DNA from: Verrucomicrobiota bacterium
Lineage (GTDB): Bacteria; Verrucomicrobiota; Verrucomicrobiia; Opitutales; Coraliomargaritaceae
Assembly (NCBI GenBank): GCA_009937095.1
Contig: JAACDB010000051.1
Span: 1 to 37,213 of the forward strand
Direction of reading: 5' to 3'
DNA: 37,213 bases
The notes beneath the pieces were generated by a model, which saw only the letters and a list, made by a program, of their open reading frames with translations, was not told where the DNA came from and ran no database searches. How positions within the stretch are numbered: the stretch's first letter is position 1; every line of letters starts with the position of its first letter. This document shows positions 33,895 through 37,213 of the stretch, piece after piece. The translations under genes were made by a program, and so were the position numbers.

Positions 33895-35298
33895 ATGGAA
33901 GAAGTTGCCCTCGATAGTCTTGACCCCCGATTACAAAAGCAGGTGCAGAATGCCATTAAGGCAGTCAGCAAGAATCCTGTTTATGCGATCGATATTTTAT
34001 CCAATATCATACAGCGCCATCCCGGCTGCTTGGAAGTGCGTCGCAATTTAAGACTAGCACAACAACGTGCTGCCCAAGGCAAGTCCGGCGGTTTGTCCGG
34101 ATTGATGTCGAAAGTGGGTGGTTTTGGGATGAGCCTGCGGGCGCCCAAGGTGGATAAAGATCCACAGAAGGCGCTGGAAGCAGCTGAGGAGTTGTTGCAG
34201 GCCAACCCGGCCAACATTGCGGGACACCAATTGCTTGGCAAGGCTGCCACTGCCCTGGAATTGCACGAGACCGCGGCATTCGCCTACGAGGAAATCTACC
34301 GTATTGAGCCGGGTAATGGTGACAATGTTAAGGATCTTATGGAGGCCTATATTGTTATTGGCAAAAACGAAGACGCCATTCGTATCGGTGAGGCAGCCTA
34401 TCGCGCTAATCCCAACGATGACGCCATTGAGTCCCTTGTGAAAAAGGCCTCCGTTCAGCAGACCGTAAATAAGGGTCGCTGGGAGGAAGAAGAAAGTTTC
34501 CGGGATAAACTCAAAGACGAGGACGAGGCTCAGAAACTGGAGCAAGCGGGTCGTGCCAAGACCGGTGAAGCTGGATTGCGTTCCCTTATTGAGGACGCCA
34601 AGAAGGAAGTCGAAGCCGCGCCTGAAAATATCAATTTCTACCGCGATATCGCCGCCAATTACCGTAGGCTGGGTGAGTTTGAAAACGCCCTCGAATGGAT
34701 TCAGAAAGCCCGGCAACTGGATGGTGGTAAAGCTGACGTGAATCTCGAACGTCTGGCTTCCGCTTTGCAGCGTGAAAAAATGCAGGCCGCGATCCAAAAA
34801 CAGGAAGCCATCCTTGAAACAGATCCCGAAAATGCCGAGGCCAAGGCGGCGCTCGATGCGATCCGCGCGGAGGCGCACACCATGCAACGCGAACAGGCCG
34901 AGCATCTGGTACAGCGTTACCCTAACGAATTCAGCTATCGTTTTGAGCTGGGTGAAATTTACCTTGAGGATGGTAAAACCGACGCCGCCATTAAGGAACT
35001 GCAATTAGCGCAGCGCAGTCCCAAGGTGCGCGTGCAGGCGCTCATCCTTCTTGGTAAAGCCTACAAAACGAAGGGATTTTTCGATCTCGCGGTCGAGCAA
35101 TTCAGCAGCGCCAAGGGCGAAATCCCCGGCGTGACCGATGTCAAAAAAGAAGTCCTCTACGAACTCGGGCAGTGTTACGAATCGCAGGGCGACATGGAGA
35201 AAGCCATGGTCGAATACAAAGCACTCTATGGGGCGGATATTGCTTTCCGTGATGTTGCCCAGAAGATCGACGACTTTTACTCCAAGCAAAACGGGTAG
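33895..35298 (+). CDS. TPR-repeat protein of unknown function
   Basis: The 467-residue protein has no signal peptide or membrane segment and is probably cytoplasmic. TPR-like helical pairs are seen at about residues 18-60, 90-165 (AGHQLLGKAATALELHETAA), 235-300 (INFYRDIAANYRRLGEFENA) and 345-450 (FSYRFELGEIYLEDGKTDAA). Two unusual parts stand out: a glycine-rich linker near residue 64-80 (GKSGGLSGLMSKVGGFGMSL) and a highly charged helix at 198-225 (EEEESFRDKLKDEDEAQKLE) that may be a coiled coil. It probably acts as a protein-binding scaffold, but I do not recognise a specific family. It lies 74 bases after glmM. Confidence 0.7.
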   Translation: MEEVALDSLDPRLQKQVQNAIKAVSKNPVYAIDILSNIIQRHPGCLEVRRNLRLAQQRAAQGKSGGLSGLMSKVGGFGMSLRAPKVDKDPQKALEAAEELLQANPANIAGHQLLGKAATALELHETAAFAYEEIYRIEPGNGDNVKDLMEAYIVIGKNEDAIRIGEAAYRANPNDDAIESLVKKASVQQTVNKGRWEEEESFRDKLKDEDEAQKLEQAGRAKTGEAGLRSLIEDAKKEVEAAPENINFYRDIAANYRRLGEFENALEWIQKARQLDGGKADVNLERLASALQREKMQAAIQKQEAILETDPENAEAKAALDAIRAEAHTMQREQAEHLVQRYPNEFSYRFELGEIYLEDGKTDAAIKELQLAQRSPKVRVQALILLGKAYKTKGFFDLAVEQFSSAKGEIPGVTDVKKEVLYELGQCYESQGDMEKAMVEYKALYGADIAFRDVAQKIDDFYSKQNG

Positions 35299-35306
35299 CG
35301 TGCTCG

Positions 35307-35340
35307 CTTGGTCTGAACCAAGGCTCGACAGGCTCAGGCC
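35307..35340. repeat. Short hairpin and possible intergenic repeat motif
   Basis: In the 61-base gap after the TPR gene, CTTGGT-CTGA-ACCAAG forms a perfect 6-base hairpin (35307-35322). It is followed at once by GGCTCGACAGGCTCAGGCC, which resembles the scattered GACAGGCTCAGG-type sequence found as an intergenic repeat in many bacteria. Only one copy is in the window, so its repeat nature is an inference. Confidence 0.3.
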
Positions 35341-35359
35341 GAATCAACAATTTATCGAC

Positions 35360-36421
35360 ATGCAATTAAAACCGGTAGCCCTGACAATGTTCATAGTAGT
35401 GCTGTCGTTCTACTTGTTGAATCTGGGGCAATCGATTCTCCTTCCGCTCGTCATTGCGGGGGCCATTGCTTTTTTAATCAACGCCCTCGCGCACGCGATT
35501 GGTTCCCTGCGTCTGCGTGGGATCCGCTTGCCGAAGTTCCTGACCTTCGTGTTAGCCGTCATCCTTATTCTGGCGTCCCTCAGTTGGGTTATCCAATTGA
35601 TCACGGACAATGTCGCGCACGTCATCAAACAGGCACCGGCCTACCAGACCAACCTCGAGATCCGTATCAATACCATTTACGCCATGCTCAGCTTGGAGCA
35701 ATCGCCCAGCGTCCATGAAATATTAAAGAATGCGAATTTAAGCGGGCTTTTGCAGGGCTTTGCCAAAACCGTCAGCGGGCTTGCAGGCAGCATGGGTATT
35801 ATTTTCGTCTACCTCATTTTTATCATCCTCGAGCAACGCACCTTTGAATCAAAGATTCGTGCCCTCGTCCCGCAAACGGATCAACAAACGGCAGTTTTCA
35901 GCCTTTTGCAACGCATCAACCGCGACATCCGCACCTACGTCGGCATCAAGGTGCTCACCAGCGCGACAACCGGTCTGCTCAGTTACCTGGTTCTGGAATG
36001 GGTGGGGGTCGATTCCGCCAGTTTCTGGGCCGTACTGATCTTCCTACTCAATTTTATTCCCACTATCGGCTCCATTATCGCGACCGCCTTTCCCGCACTG
36101 CTCACCTTGGTGCAATTCGAAAACTGGACGCCTTTCTTCGTAGTGGCGATTGTCATAACTGCCATCCAGTTTTTCATCGGCAGCATCGTCGAACCACGCC
36201 TCATGGGCAGCAAACTGAATTTAAGCCCGCTCGTACTTCTGCTTTCGTTGGCACTGTGGGGTTCCATTTGGGGCATCCCCGGAATGTTCCTCTGTGTGCC
36301 CATCACTGTCATGATTGTGATTATTTGTTCCTATTTCCCGCAGACCCGCCCCTTGGCGGTGATGCTCTCCGGCGATGGCAGCTTATCAGCTGGTTCCGAT
36401 GCGGAGGTTACGGGTGATTGA
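35360..36421 (+). CDS. AI-2E transporter family (UPF0118/TqsA-like) permease
   Basis: The 353-residue membrane protein has the AI-2E family layout: two N-terminal membrane segments (ALTMFIVVLSFYLLNLGQSI), a third near residue 60-85, a soluble helical region (about 90-150) and a block of further membrane helices. Family motifs include VYLIFIILEQRTFESKI, VGIKVLTSATTGLLSYLVL, NFIPTIGSIIA, and IGSIVEPRLMGSKLNLSPLV. Members include the autoinducer-2 exporter TqsA and Na+/H+ antiporters, so the substrate is unknown. I start at the ATG at 35360; the frame extends upstream into the TPR gene but without membrane-like sequence. It overlaps the next gene by 8 bases. Confidence 0.88.
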   Translation: MQLKPVALTMFIVVLSFYLLNLGQSILLPLVIAGAIAFLINALAHAIGSLRLRGIRLPKFLTFVLAVILILASLSWVIQLITDNVAHVIKQAPAYQTNLEIRINTIYAMLSLEQSPSVHEILKNANLSGLLQGFAKTVSGLAGSMGIIFVYLIFIILEQRTFESKIRALVPQTDQQTAVFSLLQRINRDIRTYVGIKVLTSATTGLLSYLVLEWVGVDSASFWAVLIFLLNFIPTIGSIIATAFPALLTLVQFENWTPFFVVAIVITAIQFFIGSIVEPRLMGSKLNLSPLVLLLSLALWGSIWGIPGMFLCVPITVMIVIICSYFPQTRPLAVMLSGDGSLSAGSDAEVTGD

Positions 36422-37213
36422 TAGCCTGCGGCGGCACTGGTTCACTCTGGGTTTGCTCGGGGTAGTCGCGCTCGCTCTTTTAGGTCTCGGCTTTCCCGCC
36501 TCTGGCGTATTCGTACCGGCAGGCATCTGGATCATTTTCCTTTCACAGGGGGCCGCTCTGGGTAATGGGTCTTCGCAGTCAGGAGAAAATTGGCGGAGGT
36601 CCCTGGCATTTGTCTTGAGTTGGAACTTCCTGCTTTTTCCCCTCGTAACATTTGGGTTGCTCTGGGCGACCGGTCTTTGGGGGCAAAGCGAATTCTGTTT
36701 CGGTTACTGGCTCCTCGCTTTTCTGCCGACCACCATTGCCTCTGCCGTTGCCATGACCGCTGCCGCGGGTGGACGGGTAGGGTATGCCTTATTCGCCACG
36801 GTAAGTTCCAATTTTCTCGCGGTTTGGGTCGTTCCGGTCGCAGCAGTCTTTTACCTCGCGATTGACACAGAGATTGAACTCGCCCTTTTACCGCTCGTGC
36901 TTCGGCTCGTGCTCCTCATTGTCCTGCCCCTCGCAATCGGTTACGGTTTGCGGCGACTGCAGCTCCCCGGAACCGTCAAGCTGGCGCGCGTCGCCCGCCC
37001 CCTGACACAGGGGGTTTTACTGTTAATTATCTATGCTGCCTTTTCCAGTGGGGTCGCCTCGGAGCACATGGCCGATCTCGGTTTAGGATCCTTGCTCGAA
37101 TTGCTTCTTGTTTGTGGCGCTTTGCTCTTGCTTGTGAGCGCATTTGTCTGGTTCAGCGCCGGCAGGTTTCGCTTCACACACAGCGAGCGCGTGAGCGGCT
37201 TTTATTGCGCAAG
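36414..37213 (+). CDS. Bile acid:sodium symporter (SBF/YfeH-like) family protein, 3' end cut
   Basis: About 266 residues are visible before the window edge. The protein is strongly hydrophobic with eight or nine helices and carries FLPTTIASAVAMTAAAGGRV and a later ERVSGFYCA at the right edge, both typical of the SBF-like/YfeH branch of the bile acid:sodium symporter family. The substrate cannot be told from sequence; many bacterial members carry organic anions. It starts with GTG at 36414, inside the end of the AI-2E gene, with a full GGAGG Shine-Dalgarno sequence 6 bases upstream. The two transporter genes are probably co-translated. Confidence 0.85.
   Translation, partial: MIDSLRRHWFTLGLLGVVALALLGLGFPASGVFVPAGIWIIFLSQGAALGNGSSQSGENWRRSLAFVLSWNFLLFPLVTFGLLWATGLWGQSEFCFGYWLLAFLPTTIASAVAMTAAAGGRVGYALFATVSSNFLAVWVVPVAAVFYLAIDTEIELALLPLVLRLVLLIVLPLAIGYGLRRLQLPGTVKLARVARPLTQGVLLLIIYAAFSSGVASEHMADLGLGSLLELLLVCGALLLLVSAFVWFSAGRFRFTHSERVSGFYCA

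Noticed and set aside
34054-35004. 316-residue minus-strand open frame inside the TPR gene
   Set aside because: It mirrors the codon pattern of the TPR gene, and its product looks like a reverse-frame artefact with no recognisable motif.
1-37213. CRISPR arrays, insertion sequences, prophage or defence genes, tRNA or rRNA genes
   Set aside because: Reading through the gaps and genes showed no regularly spaced repeats, transposase or integrase motifs, and no RNA gene signature; the longest gene-free gap is under 200 bases.

Overview
The window looks like ordinary chromosomal housekeeping DNA from a Gram-negative, respiring, probably autotrophic-for-cofactors bacterium. LPS and BAM assembly genes show an outer membrane. 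A DapL-type diaminopimelate aminotransferase, an SGHLG-type transketolase and the overall protein style point to the PVC superphylum, most plausibly Verrucomicrobiota (Opitutia-like). That assignment is inference; no rRNA or other marker is present. Most genes use ATG without a clear Shine-Dalgarno sequence.

Layout: 1-50 holds the 5' end of a minus-strand gene with a CxxC start. 183-497 (minus) encodes an FmdB-type protein with no cysteines. 639-14165 (plus) is a thirteen-gene complex I operon, nuoB to nuoN, tightly packed and without nuoA. 14162-16287 (minus) holds a GT-C/TMTC-like membrane protein with a TPR tail and a DUF192 lipoprotein. An M24 Xaa-Pro peptidase (plus) converges on dapL (minus). 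panC, nadB and nth (plus) follow, converging on nadA, and tkt lies upstream of nadA on the minus strand. hisI (plus) converges on a minus-strand envelope operon, rpmF-plsX-fabH-bamD-lptE, preceded by elbB and uppP. trpD and glmM (plus) are followed by a TPR protein, an AI-2E-type permease and a bile acid:sodium symporter family protein cut by the right edge.

How they work together: NuoE/F/G oxidise NADH, NuoB/C/D/I pass electrons to quinone, and NuoH/J/K/L/M/N form the proton-pumping arm. NadB and NadA make quinolinate for NAD; PanC makes pantothenate. DapL, UppP and GlmM supply peptidoglycan precursors or carrier. PlsX and FabH start phospholipid and fatty acid synthesis, next to outer-membrane biogenesis genes bamD and lptE.

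The clearest oddity is an in-frame amber codon in the bamD-like gene. Others are two cysteine-free zinc-ribbon relatives (FmdB-like, L32), a HisI with an altered metal site, an Nth with unusual cluster cysteine spacing, a short NuoG with a degenerate N7 site, a UppP with a signal peptide and insert, and the missing nuoA. I found no mobile element, CRISPR array, RNA gene or convincing new multi-gene system.
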